From Planctomycetota bacterium (GTDB taxonomy: Bacteria > Planctomycetota > Phycisphaerae > Phycisphaerales > SM1A02): 7,279 bases of DNA. Within the stretch, counting starts at the first letter, position 1. Every line of letters starts with the position of its first letter. The notes under the pieces are model-generated. The model saw only the letters and a program-made list of their open reading frames with translations, was not told the DNA's origin and made no database searches. Both the position numbers and the translations under genes were made by a program. Positions 1 to 6,032 of the stretch are shown in pieces. Location of the stretch: contig RFQW01000078.1 in assembly GCA_009924765.1 (NCBI GenBank), positions 1 through 7,279 on the forward strand, given 5' to 3'.

Positions 1-501
1 AACCTGCTTCCCGCGGCCTGGCATGTCACCTTCACGGCAAGCGATCTGTTGGTGGTGAGCGTCACGCTGCCGTTGATGGTCGCGCTCACCGTGCTGGTGC
101 GCTACACCAAGCTGGGCAAGGCCATGCGCGCCGTGGCGCAGAATCCGACCGCCGCCAGCCTGATGGGCATCGATGTGGACCGCGTGATCGGCAGCACCTT
201 CCTGATCGGTGGTGCGCTGGGCGGATTCGCGAGCGTGATCTACGCGCTCTACAACAACACGATCAGTTTCCAGATGGGCTATCGAACCGGCATGGATGCC
301 TTCACCGCGGCGGTGCTGGGCGGCATCGGCAGCATGCCGGGCGCGGTGGTGGGTGGACTGGTGATCGGCCTGGTGCGCGCGTTGAGTGACGGCTATCTGG
401 AGGCGCGCTGGACCAACTCGGTGGTGTTCGGCATCCTCATTCTCACGCTGGTGTTCCGCCCAAGCGGTCTGCTGGGCGCGAAGCTGAGGGACAAGGTCTG
501 A
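1..501 (+). CDS. livH: Branched-chain amino acid ABC transporter permease LivH (5' end missing)
   Basis: This is the C-terminal ~166 residues of a LivH-type inner-membrane permease, one half of the translocation pore of a branched-chain/hydrophobic amino acid importer. The frame is open from base 1, so the start lies upstream; the family is normally about 290-310 residues. A TTG at 49 is in frame but lies inside the protein and is not a believable start. Visible hallmarks are the cytoplasmic coupling loop GKAMRAVAQNPTAASLMGID (about nt 115-174), a Gly-rich helix containing VLGGIGSMPGAVVGG (about nt 316-360), and the family's usual tail VFRPSGLLG. Several hydrophobic helices alternate with short loops. 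Its TGA stop shares one base with the livM ATG, indicating an operon. The exact substrate cannot be read from the permease; urea or short amides are alternatives in this transporter family. Confidence 0.93.
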   Translation, partial: NLLPAAWHVTFTASDLLVVSVTLPLMVALTVLVRYTKLGKAMRAVAQNPTAASLMGIDVDRVIGSTFLIGGALGGFASVIYALYNNTISFQMGYRTGMDAFTAAVLGGIGSMPGAVVGGLVIGLVRALSDGYLEARWTNSVVFGILILTLVFRPSGLLGAKLRDKV

Positions 502-1532
502 TGTCCGCTGCGCGACGACTGCTTCGTCCGGACATGCTGCTGCTGGCCGCGGCGGTGGTGCTTGGCATCATCGATGGTCCGCTCAAGCTGGGCCTGGTCG
601 ATCCCATGCGTGGCGTGCTCATCTTCGCGCTGCTCGGGCTTGGCCTGAACATCGTCACGGGCTTCACCGGCCTGCTGCATCTGGGCATGGCGGCGTTCAT
701 GGCGATCGGCGCGTACGCGTTCGCCATCAGCACCTGCGACATCTATCCGTTCCAGCTCGGCTTCTGGCCGGCGCTCGGCGTGACCGCGGTGGCGGGGGCG
801 CTGGCCGGCTTCCTGCTCGGCGCGCCAACGCTGGGCCTGCGCGGCGACTATCTGGCCATCGTCACGCTCGGTTTCGGCGAGATCGCCCAGGATGTGCTGA
901 AGAATCTCGACGCCATCACCAAGGGCACGCAGGGCATCAATCCGCTGCCGCCGCCATCGCTTCCGATGGTTGGCGAGTTCGGCTCCAGTCCCGCGCCGTG
1001 GTATTGGCTGTTCCTCGCCATCACCGTTCTGGCCGTGTTCGCCTGCCGCAATCTGGAACGCAGCCGCACCGGCCGCGCGTGGTTGGCGGTGCGAGAGGAC
1101 GAGCTCGCAGCCAGCTGCATGGGCATCGCGCCGATTCCGGTGAAGATGTACGCGTTCGCCACGGGCGCGGCGCTCGCCGCGATCGCCGGCGGCATGTGGG
1201 CCAGCCTGTACGCGAGCACCGGCGAACCCGGCAACTACGACTTCCAGATCAGCATCCTTGCGCTGTGCATCGTGATCGTGGGTGGCATGGGATCGATCAA
1301 CGGCGTGCTGGTGGGCGCGCTCGCCATGATCGGCGTGGCCAACATCGCCCTGCCCAAGCTGGCCAGCTGGCTGCAGCAGAAGGGCGTGGTGAACGCAAGC
1401 AACGTGCTTGGCAGCCCCAACAACTGGAAGTACCTGGTGTTCGGCCTGGTGCTGGTGGTGATGATGCGCGTGCGCCCCGATGGTCTGCTGCCGGCGCGGC
1501 TTGAGCGCCGCAAGGCGGGGGGTTCGGCATGA
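501..1532 (+). CDS. livM: Branched-chain amino acid ABC transporter permease LivM
   Basis: This 343-residue polytopic membrane protein is the second pore subunit, pairing with LivH. Family signatures are the helix GLGLNIVTGFTGLLHLG early in the protein, LRGDYLAIVTLGFGEI near residue 113, the cytoplasmic coupling loop GRAWLAVREDELAASCMGI near 191-209, IVGGMGSINGVLVGAL near 258-273, and the C-terminal RPDGLLP. A Pro-rich stretch (PLPPPSLP) around residues 148-155 lies in an inter-helix loop. The ATG at 501 overlaps the livH stop (TGATG) and is preceded by GAGGG and AAGG purine stretches within 15 bases. Length and architecture match normal LivM, and the 3' end overlaps livG by 4 bases. The substrate is inferred to be Leu/Ile/Val or similar from the family; the sequence does not show it directly. 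Confidence 0.95.
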   Translation: MSAARRLLRPDMLLLAAAVVLGIIDGPLKLGLVDPMRGVLIFALLGLGLNIVTGFTGLLHLGMAAFMAIGAYAFAISTCDIYPFQLGFWPALGVTAVAGALAGFLLGAPTLGLRGDYLAIVTLGFGEIAQDVLKNLDAITKGTQGINPLPPPSLPMVGEFGSSPAPWYWLFLAITVLAVFACRNLERSRTGRAWLAVREDELAASCMGIAPIPVKMYAFATGAALAAIAGGMWASLYASTGEPGNYDFQISILALCIVIVGGMGSINGVLVGALAMIGVANIALPKLASWLQQKGVVNASNVLGSPNNWKYLVFGLVLVVMMRVRPDGLLPARLERRKAGGSA

Positions 1533-2568
1533 GCGTGGCGCCGCTGCTCGAGGTGGATCGCGTCACCATGCGCTTCGGCGGTCTGGTGGCGAACGAGGAC
1601 GTGTCATTTGCGGTGCAGCCCGGCCAGGTGTTCGCGGTGATCGGGCCGAACGGCGCCGGCAAGACCACCATGTTCAACGCCATCACCGGCGTGTACCAGC
1701 CCAGCAGCGGCGAAGTGCGCTTTCAGGGGAAGGTGGTGCGCAAGCCATTCGCCGCGCGGCTGCTGCTGCGCGTGGGTGGAACAGCCATCGCGGCGGCGAT
1801 CTCCTGCATGCTGGCGGTGAATGCGGTGGCCCTGTGGAAGGCCGTGATCGTGGCCAACTATGTCTACGGCGAGCCGTTCCTGTGGGGCAAGGCGATTGGC
1901 TGCATCGGGCCGGCGCTGTCGCAGGTGGCTGCGTTGTGGACATGGGGCAGTGCCTTGGTGGGCGCGTTGCTCGGCGGCGGCGGGGCCTTCGTGCTGTGGC
2001 TGCGCACGCGTCGCACGCCCGATGTGGTGGCGGCCGCGGGCATCGCGCGCACCTTCCAGAACATCCGCCTGTTCGGCGAGCTGAGCGTGCTCGAGAACGT
2101 GCTGGTGGGCATGCACGGCCGACTGCGCACCAGCTACTTCACCAACCTTCTGCGATTGCCGGCCTACTGGCGCGAGCATGCCGACAGCGATGCGCGCGCG
2201 ATGGAACTGCTGCGTTTCGTGGGTCTGGATGCGCGTGCGCACGACGCGGCACGCAACCTGCCCTATGGCCTGCAGCGTCGCCTGGAGATCGCTCGCGCAC
2301 TGGCCAGTCGCCCGCGCCTGCTGCTGCTGGACGAGCCTGCCGCGGGCATGAACCCCACCGAGACGGTGGCGCTGATGGAACTGATCCGCCGCATCCGAGA
2401 CACGGGCGTGACGGTGCTGCTGATCGAGCATCACATGCGCGTGGTGATGGGCGTCAGCGACCGGATCTGCGTGCTGAACTTCGGCAAGCGCATCGCGGAG
2501 GGCACGCCCGAGCAGATCCGAAACGATCCCGCGTGCATCGAGGCCTACCTTGGCAAGGAGGAGCTCGG

Positions 2569-2572
<4 letters not shown>
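1529..2572 (+). CDS. livG: Branched-chain amino acid ABC transporter ATPase LivG with an extra membrane-hairpin insertion
   Basis: This 347-residue ATPase should power the LivHM pore from the cytoplasmic face. Visible motifs are Walker A GPNGAGKT (39-46), Q-loop RTFQNIRLF (Q177), an LPYGLQRR signature (244-251; the LivG version of LSGGQ), Walker B LLLLDEP (264-270) and switch His H301 in IEHHM. The tail EGTPEQIRNDP...EAYLG is LivG-typical. E. coli LivG has 255 residues; the extra ~90 all lie between residues ~70 and ~162, replacing a short part of the antenna subdomain. That insert has two hydrophobic segments (about 82-103 and 134-158) flanked by Arg/Lys, a plausible helical hairpin. The frame is unbroken and all catalytic motifs are intact, so this does not look like a frameshift. 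The ATG overlaps the livM stop (ATGA), with an AAGGCGGGG purine run just upstream. Confidence 0.93.
1736..2014 (+). other. In-frame insertion in LivG encoding a predicted two-helix membrane hairpin
   Basis: Residues ~70-162 of LivG have no counterpart in E. coli LivG as I recall it. They begin with a basic stretch (RKPFAARLLLR), then a ~22-residue Ala/Val/Ile-rich hydrophobic segment ending at W103. A ~30-residue linker with aromatic residues and C125 follows, then a second segment (about 134-158) with Gly/Ala spacing G140, G145, G149, A153 like a glycine zipper, and finally the basic RTRR. Positive charges at both outer ends suggest both termini face the cytoplasm. Codon usage and base composition look like the flanking gene. 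Boundaries are approximate (several residues either way), and membrane insertion is inferred from hydrophobicity read by eye. Confidence 0.75.
2555..2561 (+). promoter_or_regulatory. Shine-Dalgarno site of livF
   Basis: AAGGAGG lies 7 bases before the livF ATG at 2569, inside the last codons of livG. It is a near-perfect anti-16S match and fixes the livF start. It is the strongest ribosome-binding site I see in the window. Confidence 0.85.
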
Positions 2573-3281
<709 letters not shown>

Positions 3282-3285
<4 letters not shown>

Positions 3286-3310
3286 GCGGATTCCGGCCGA
3301 TTTTCATGCA
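3282..3310 (+). promoter_or_regulatory. Weak candidate promoter for the downstream hypothetical gene
   Basis: TTGAGC (3282-3287, overlapping the livF stop) and CATGCA (3305-3310) are 17 bases apart. The same -35 hexamer and spacing occur in the first tRNA-Glu promoter (TTGAGC, 17 bases, TATGCT). The -10 match here is poor, so this is only a possibility for starting a transcript separate from the liv operon. Confidence 0.22.
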
Positions 3311-3318
3311 AAATGAAA
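3302..3318. repeat. Small AT-rich inverted repeat downstream of livF
   Basis: TTTCAT (3302-3307) and ATGAAA (3313-3318) form a perfect 6-bp inverted repeat around a GCAAA loop, in the only AT-rich patch between livF and the next gene. There is no GC-rich stem followed by a T run, so it is not a convincing terminator. It could be an operator or chance. Confidence 0.35.
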
Positions 3319-3327
3319 GTTTGTTCG

Positions 3328-3373
3328 GGGACTAGGGATTCGGGTGTCGCCCGGCTACCATCGGTTCAGTCCC
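3328..3373 (+). other. Possible structured leader upstream of the hypothetical gene
   Basis: GGGACT (3328-3333) can pair with AGTCCC (3368-3373), enclosing a second helix of CGGG (3341-3344) with CCCG (3350-3353) around a 5-base loop. Together they would make a short two-helix RNA leader ending 12 bases before the ATG at 3386. I do not recognise a known riboswitch. Short helices are expected by chance in GC-rich DNA, so confidence is low. Confidence 0.25.
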
Positions 3374-3385
3374 ACGCAGCAACCC

Positions 3386-4345
3386 ATGCGCAACTACAAG
3401 CTACGAACGGATCTGAAGCGAGCGGTGATCGGCACCTTTGCGTTGCCGCTCGGCATCGAGCCGCTGAACCTGCCGGCTCCCAACCAGGGCTACACGCTCG
3501 AGTTCACCGAGGGCGAGGATGGCGAGCCCGACGGCTGGAGCTTCCACGTGGTGGCCAGCCATGACCGCATGGCGGGTCTGGTGCGCGAGGCCTTCGGTCT
3601 GCTGCCCGAGGAGGTGACGCCGATCGCCGAGGTGGGCAGTCGCGACGCCTACCGCAGCATGGACGTGTTCATCGCGCAGCAGCCGCTGCCCTTCGAGCAC
3701 TTTCTCGAGACATGGGAAGCCTTCGAGCCCGTGATCCTGGAGGACGCCAGCATCGGCGTGGGCGCCAACGCCGAGGATCCCTTCGTGGAGGTGTTCCTCG
3801 ACAGCTGGAAGGGCCTGCTCATCCACGTGCCCGACGACATGAAGGGGCAGGTGGAGCGCATGCTTCGGCGCCACTCGCTGCGCGAGGTGGAGCACACCTG
3901 GCCCGAGGATCTGGACGAGCAGGAGATGCCCTCGCAGGTGCGCGAAGTGCTGCAGATCGAGGACGAGGAAAGCCCCGATCTGGACGAGGTGCTGCTGCAG
4001 ATGCGCGAGCGCTGGGATCTGCAGCTGGATGTGGATCCAACCGGCAACGTGGATGACGCCGGCCGCGAACTCGGCAACACGCTGTGGTACGGCATCGCGC
4101 TGTGCCGCCCCGCGTCGCACATGGAGCAGGGCGGCGCCTACGTCACCATGTGGGTCACCGCAGGCAGCGTTGCGGAAGTGGAGCAGCTGGCAGCCGAGCG
4201 CCTGGAACACGAAGGTCGATGGAGCTTCCAGAACTTCTACACGCTCGACCGCGTCGCCTTCGACGAGCGGCCCGAGGAACTCGGCGACCTGCCCATGCGC
4301 AACCGCCCCGCGGGCGTGCATCTGGTGTTCGAGGAAGTCTGGTAG
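3386..4345 (+). CDS. Hypothetical acidic soluble protein (~319 residues)
   Basis: I do not recognise this family. From the ATG at 3386 it reads about 319 residues with no signal peptide, no membrane helix and only one cysteine. It starts MRNYKLRTDLKRAVIG and is unusually rich in Glu/Asp, especially in the middle (around residues 180-230: EDLDEQEMPSQ, IEDEESPDLDE). Aromatic and small-residue patches such as YVTMWVTAGSVAEVEQLAAERL and ENYT-like edge strands suggest an alpha/beta cytoplasmic fold. Consistent GC-rich third positions across the whole frame support real coding. An upstream GTG at 3344, with AGGGA five bases before it, would add 14 residues; I prefer 3386 because the added residues look unlike the rest, but this is not settled. 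It follows livF by 100 bases on the same strand, so it could be read with the operon or from its own promoter. The stop abuts the nadD stop. Confidence 0.8.
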   Translation: MRNYKLRTDLKRAVIGTFALPLGIEPLNLPAPNQGYTLEFTEGEDGEPDGWSFHVVASHDRMAGLVREAFGLLPEEVTPIAEVGSRDAYRSMDVFIAQQPLPFEHFLETWEAFEPVILEDASIGVGANAEDPFVEVFLDSWKGLLIHVPDDMKGQVERMLRRHSLREVEHTWPEDLDEQEMPSQVREVLQIEDEESPDLDEVLLQMRERWDLQLDVDPTGNVDDAGRELGNTLWYGIALCRPASHMEQGGAYVTMWVTAGSVAEVEQLAAERLEHEGRWSFQNFYTLDRVAFDERPEELGDLPMRNRPAGVHLVFEEVW

Positions 4346-4969
4346 TCAGCTCGCGTCGGCGCGGTACAGGCCGTGCCGAATCGCGTAGTCCGCCACCGCA
4401 GGAAGCAGCAGATCGGGTCCCGGGCGTTCGCCGCGCGCAAGCATGGCGCGCACGTCGGTGCTGCTCGTTTCCACCGGTTCGATGTCGAGCACGCGCCTGA
4501 TCCATGCGGCGTTGCCGGTGCGTCTGACAAGTTCCTCGCGCAAGGCCGATGCATGCAGCGGCGGCCGCGGCACCACCACGGGTTCGGCCAGCGTCTCGAT
4601 GCGCGCGGGCTCGCGCCACGAGCCGAAGTTCAGCGCCTGGTCGCCGCCAAGCAGCAGTCGAAGGCGGGCCTGCGGATGTTCGCGATGCAGCGCCTCCAGC
4701 GTGTCCACCGTGTAGCTCACGCCGCCCCGTCGGATCTCGCGGTCGTCCACCTGCGCGCGCGGATCGCTGGCGAACGCCAGTCGTGTCATGGCCAGGCGGT
4801 GCTCTGCGGCGGCGGGGGGCTTGCCGGTTCGCTGCGGATTCACGCCAGCCGGAAGCACCAGAATCATGCTGGCGCCGATCGCATCGGCCGCCGCGGTGGC
4901 CATGCGCGCATGCATCGCATGCGGTGGATCGAAGCTGCCGCCGTACACCAGCGTCACCGTGCCGCTCAT
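4346..4969 (-). CDS. nadD: Nicotinate-nucleotide adenylyltransferase NadD
   Basis: NadD adenylates nicotinate mononucleotide with ATP to make deamido-NAD in the cytoplasm, the penultimate step of NAD synthesis. The 207 residues match the family's usual ~200. Hallmarks are GGSFDPPHAMH (10-20), NPQRTGKPP...EHRLAM (44-61), DDREIRRGGVSYTVDTLEAL (75-94), GGDQALNF..W (108-118) and SSTDVR (169-174; usually ISSTxIR). The nucleotidyltransferase HxGH motif reads HAMH: both histidines are kept but the glycine is Met19. The ATG at 4969 is supported by GGAG eight bases upstream and by the 4-base overlap with the stop of the preceding gene; an open frame to 5062 would only add non-family residues. It is convergent with the hypothetical gene with zero spacing. 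Confidence 0.93.
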   Translation of the reverse strand: MSGTVTLVYGGSFDPPHAMHARMATAAADAIGASMILVLPAGVNPQRTGKPPAAAEHRLAMTRLAFASDPRAQVDDREIRRGGVSYTVDTLEALHREHPQARLRLLLGGDQALNFGSWREPARIETLAEPVVVPRPPLHASALREELVRRTGNAAWIRRVLDIEPVETSSTDVRAMLARGERPGPDLLLPAVADYAIRHGLYRADAS

Positions 4970-5613
4970 GCGTGCAACTCCAGCAGCGTGCGATCCAGCA
5001 GTCCTGCCGCACTGCGCATGGCGGCGTTCGAGTGGCGCACCATCGACTGCACCTGCGGCCACAGGCGCGGCTTGCTCGCCAGGTCCACCGCCAGATTTCG
5101 CCAGTTGGTGCCGCCATCCAGGCGCAGCCAGCGCATCACCTCGGCCGGCAGCTCCTTGGCGGCGTCGTCGCTGATGCCGCGGATCACGTTCCAGCGCCAG
5201 CCCATCTCCTGCGCCACGCGCGCGAAGGGTCCGGACTCCATGTCCACCATCGCCGCGCCGGTGCGTTCGGCCACCGCATTGCGCGAGGTCTCGCCCACCA
5301 CGATGTCGCGCGAGCAGGTGAGGGCCAGTCGCGTGGCATGGGCAAGCGGGCGTGGCATGTGCGTGAAGCCCTGCTCATCCACCACGCGCTCGCACAGGAA
5401 TGCCTCGCCCACGCGCGCCTGCGCCCGCAGTGCGCCCGCGATCCCCACCAGGAACACCCAGCGTTCACCCGCATGCGCGGCCGCCACGGATCGGATCGCG
5501 GTCTCGCATCCGCACCCCACGCCGATCACCTGCAGAATCGCGCCCCGGGACCGCGCCACGGCCTTCACGCGGGAGGCTTCGTACTGGGTGGGGCACAGGA
5601 CCAGGGGCTGCAT
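4966..5613 (-). CDS. Nucleoside phosphorylase / nucleosidase superfamily protein (MTAN/HpnG-like)
   Basis: This 215-residue cytoplasmic enzyme of the PNP_UDP_1 fold probably cleaves a purine nucleoside or related N-glycosidic bond. Visible motifs are GVGCGCETAI (31-40), VGIAGALR (56-63; the GxAG phosphate/ribose loop), VDMES (123-127; the Met-Glu pair that binds ribose in MTA/SAH nucleosidase) and RGISDD (145-150; the catalytic Asp region). After ISDD, the LPAEVMRWLRLDG stretch and C-terminal helices look more like hopanoid-associated phosphorylase (HpnG) than classical MTAN or futalosine hydrolase, so I give no symbol. The ATG at 5613 is chosen because longer in-frame starts would run into tRNA-Glu; no clear SD precedes it. 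The stop overlaps the nadD start (ATGA), so the two are likely one transcript. Substrate is unknown. Confidence 0.82.
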   Translation of the reverse strand: MQPLVLCPTQYEASRVKAVARSRGAILQVIGVGCGCETAIRSVAAAHAGERWVFLVGIAGALRAQARVGEAFLCERVVDEQGFTHMPRPLAHATRLALTCSRDIVVGETSRNAVAERTGAAMVDMESGPFARVAQEMGWRWNVIRGISDDAAKELPAEVMRWLRLDGGTNWRNLAVDLASKPRLWPQVQSMVRHSNAAMRSAAGLLDRTLLELHA

Positions 5614-5631
5614 GGCTGCACGGTAGCGGCC

Positions 5632-5660
5632 TTGAGCGAAATGCGGGGCTGGGCTATGCT
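5632..5660 (+). promoter_or_regulatory. Sigma-70-type promoter of the first tRNA-Glu
   Basis: A -35 element TTGAGC (5632-5637) and a -10 element TATGCT (5655-5660) have the ideal 17-base spacing, and the mature tRNA starts 11 bases after the -10. It lies in the 57-base gap shared with the divergent nucleosidase-like gene, whose own promoter must overlap this region on the other strand. Confidence 0.7.
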
Positions 5661-5670
5661 TGTCCTCCCT

Positions 5671-5745
5671 GGCCCCATCGTCTAGCCCGGTCCAGGACAC
5701 ATCCCTCTCACGGATGGGACAGGGGTTCGAATCCCCTTGGGGTCA
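5671..5745 (+). tRNA. tRNA-Glu (anticodon CTC)
   Basis: This 75-base cloverleaf decodes GAG. The acceptor stem GGCCCCA pairs with TGGGGTC (one G-T pair) and the discriminator is A5745. The anticodon arm is CATCC / loop CTCTCAC / GGATG, with the anticodon CTC at 5707-5709. The T arm is AGGGG / TTCGAAT / CCCCT. The 3' CCA is not encoded (CTT follows), so a CCA-adding enzyme is needed. The D loop (AGCCCGGTCC) is slightly long. The body is nearly identical to the second tRNA-Glu downstream. Confidence 0.97.
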
Positions 5746-5747
5746 CT

Positions 5748-5761
5748 TCTCACGCGTGAGA
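5748..5761. repeat. Perfect 14-bp palindrome just after the first tRNA-Glu
   Basis: TCTCACGCGTGAGA is a perfect 14-bp palindrome starting 3 bases after the tRNA discriminator base. With no loop at its centre it suits a dimeric protein site better than a stable hairpin, although a 5-bp stem with a CGCG loop is possible and might mark the 3' trailer. Function unknown. Confidence 0.5.
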
Positions 5762-5767
5762 CCGATC

Positions 5768-5800
5768 CGAGCCTGCCACAAGCAGGCTCGCGTCGTTTTT
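5768..5800 (+). terminator. Rho-independent terminator after the first tRNA-Glu
   Basis: A perfect 9-bp stem CGAGCCTGC / GCAGGCTCG (5768-5776 with 5782-5790) closes a CACAA loop and is followed by GTCG and a TTTTT run (5796-5800). This should end the first tRNA transcript and separate it from the second. Confidence 0.8.
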
Positions 5801-5805
5801 GGGCA

Positions 5806-5835
5806 TTCGCCTCGCAGCACAGGTTTGCGTATGCT
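5806..5835 (+). promoter_or_regulatory. Probable promoter of the second tRNA-Glu
   Basis: TATGCT at 5830-5835 repeats the -10 hexamer of the first tRNA promoter. The best -35 is only TTCGCC (5806-5811) with 18-base spacing. The -10 lies 17 bases from the mature tRNA, 6 more than in the first copy. Its position just after the terminator supports independent initiation. Confidence 0.45.
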
Positions 5836-5852
5836 TCGCCGCTCGCTTGACC

Positions 5853-5927
5853 GGCCCCATCGTCTAGCCCGGTCTAGGACACCACCCTTTCACGGTGGGG
5901 ACAGGGGTTCGAATCCCCTTGGGGTCA
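5853..5927 (+). tRNA. tRNA-Glu (anticodon TTC)
   Basis: This 75-base cloverleaf decodes GAA (and GAG by wobble). The acceptor stem GGCCCCA/TGGGGTC, discriminator A5927 and T arm AGGGG/TTCGAAT/CCCCT are the same as in the first copy. The anticodon arm is CCACC / loop CTTTCAC / GGTGG with the anticodon TTC at 5889-5891. It has no encoded CCA. It differs from the CTC copy at 6 of 75 positions: one D-loop base, the wobble base, and two compensated base pairs of the anticodon stem. Confidence 0.97.
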
Positions 5928-6032
5928 CTTCCATGCCGCCGCGCGCTCGCCATGAGAATGTGCGCGCGTTGCACGCGGCCTTCTTCAATCCTGAACGGAT
6001 CGCCCGAGCGGGCGTGTAATCTGCCCCTCGCG
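5928..6032 (+). other. Intergenic region between tRNA-Glu(TTC) and the acyltransferase
   Basis: These 105 bases hold no convincing gene. GCGCGC runs near 5941 and 5962 could pair, but no T run follows, so no clear terminator is visible for the second tRNA. An inverted repeat CGCCCG-AG-CGGGCG lies at 6001-6014. TAATCT (6017-6022) could be a -10 that would start a transcript at or near the ATG at 6033, implying an almost leaderless mRNA, but no good -35 is seen. Confidence 0.4.

Noticed and set aside
1480..2568. Open frame extending livF upstream through livG to 1480
   Set aside because: The upstream part is Arg-rich nonsense in the wrong frame of livG; the SD and the ATGA overlap place the livF start at 2569.
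3286..3320. Rho-independent terminator at the end of the liv operon
   Set aside because: The only good inverted repeat (3302-3318) is AT-rich and not followed by a T run; the short T run at 3301-3304 has no GC-rich stem before it.
3401..4321. 306-codon open frame on the - strand opposite the hypothetical gene
   Set aside because: His/Gln/Leu-rich, no recognisable motifs. The + frame has a balanced composition and better third-position bias. Because the + gene is itself unassigned, this is slightly less certain than the other rejections.
4373..5685. Long + strand open frames (417 and 378 codons) over nadD and the nucleosidase gene
   Set aside because: The - strand carries full NadD and PNP-fold motifs; the + frames are Arg/Ala/His-rich shadows and one runs into the tRNA.
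5614..5700. Upstream start at 5700 for the nucleosidase-like gene
   Set aside because: It would overlap tRNA-Glu(CTC) and add 29 residues that do not resemble the family; the ATG at 5613 gives a normal N-terminus.
5671..5927. Duplicated tRNA as the attachment-site repeat of an integrated element
   Set aside because: The repeat unit is a whole functional tRNA with a different anticodon, and only 107 bases with a terminator lie between; no integrase or cargo is present.
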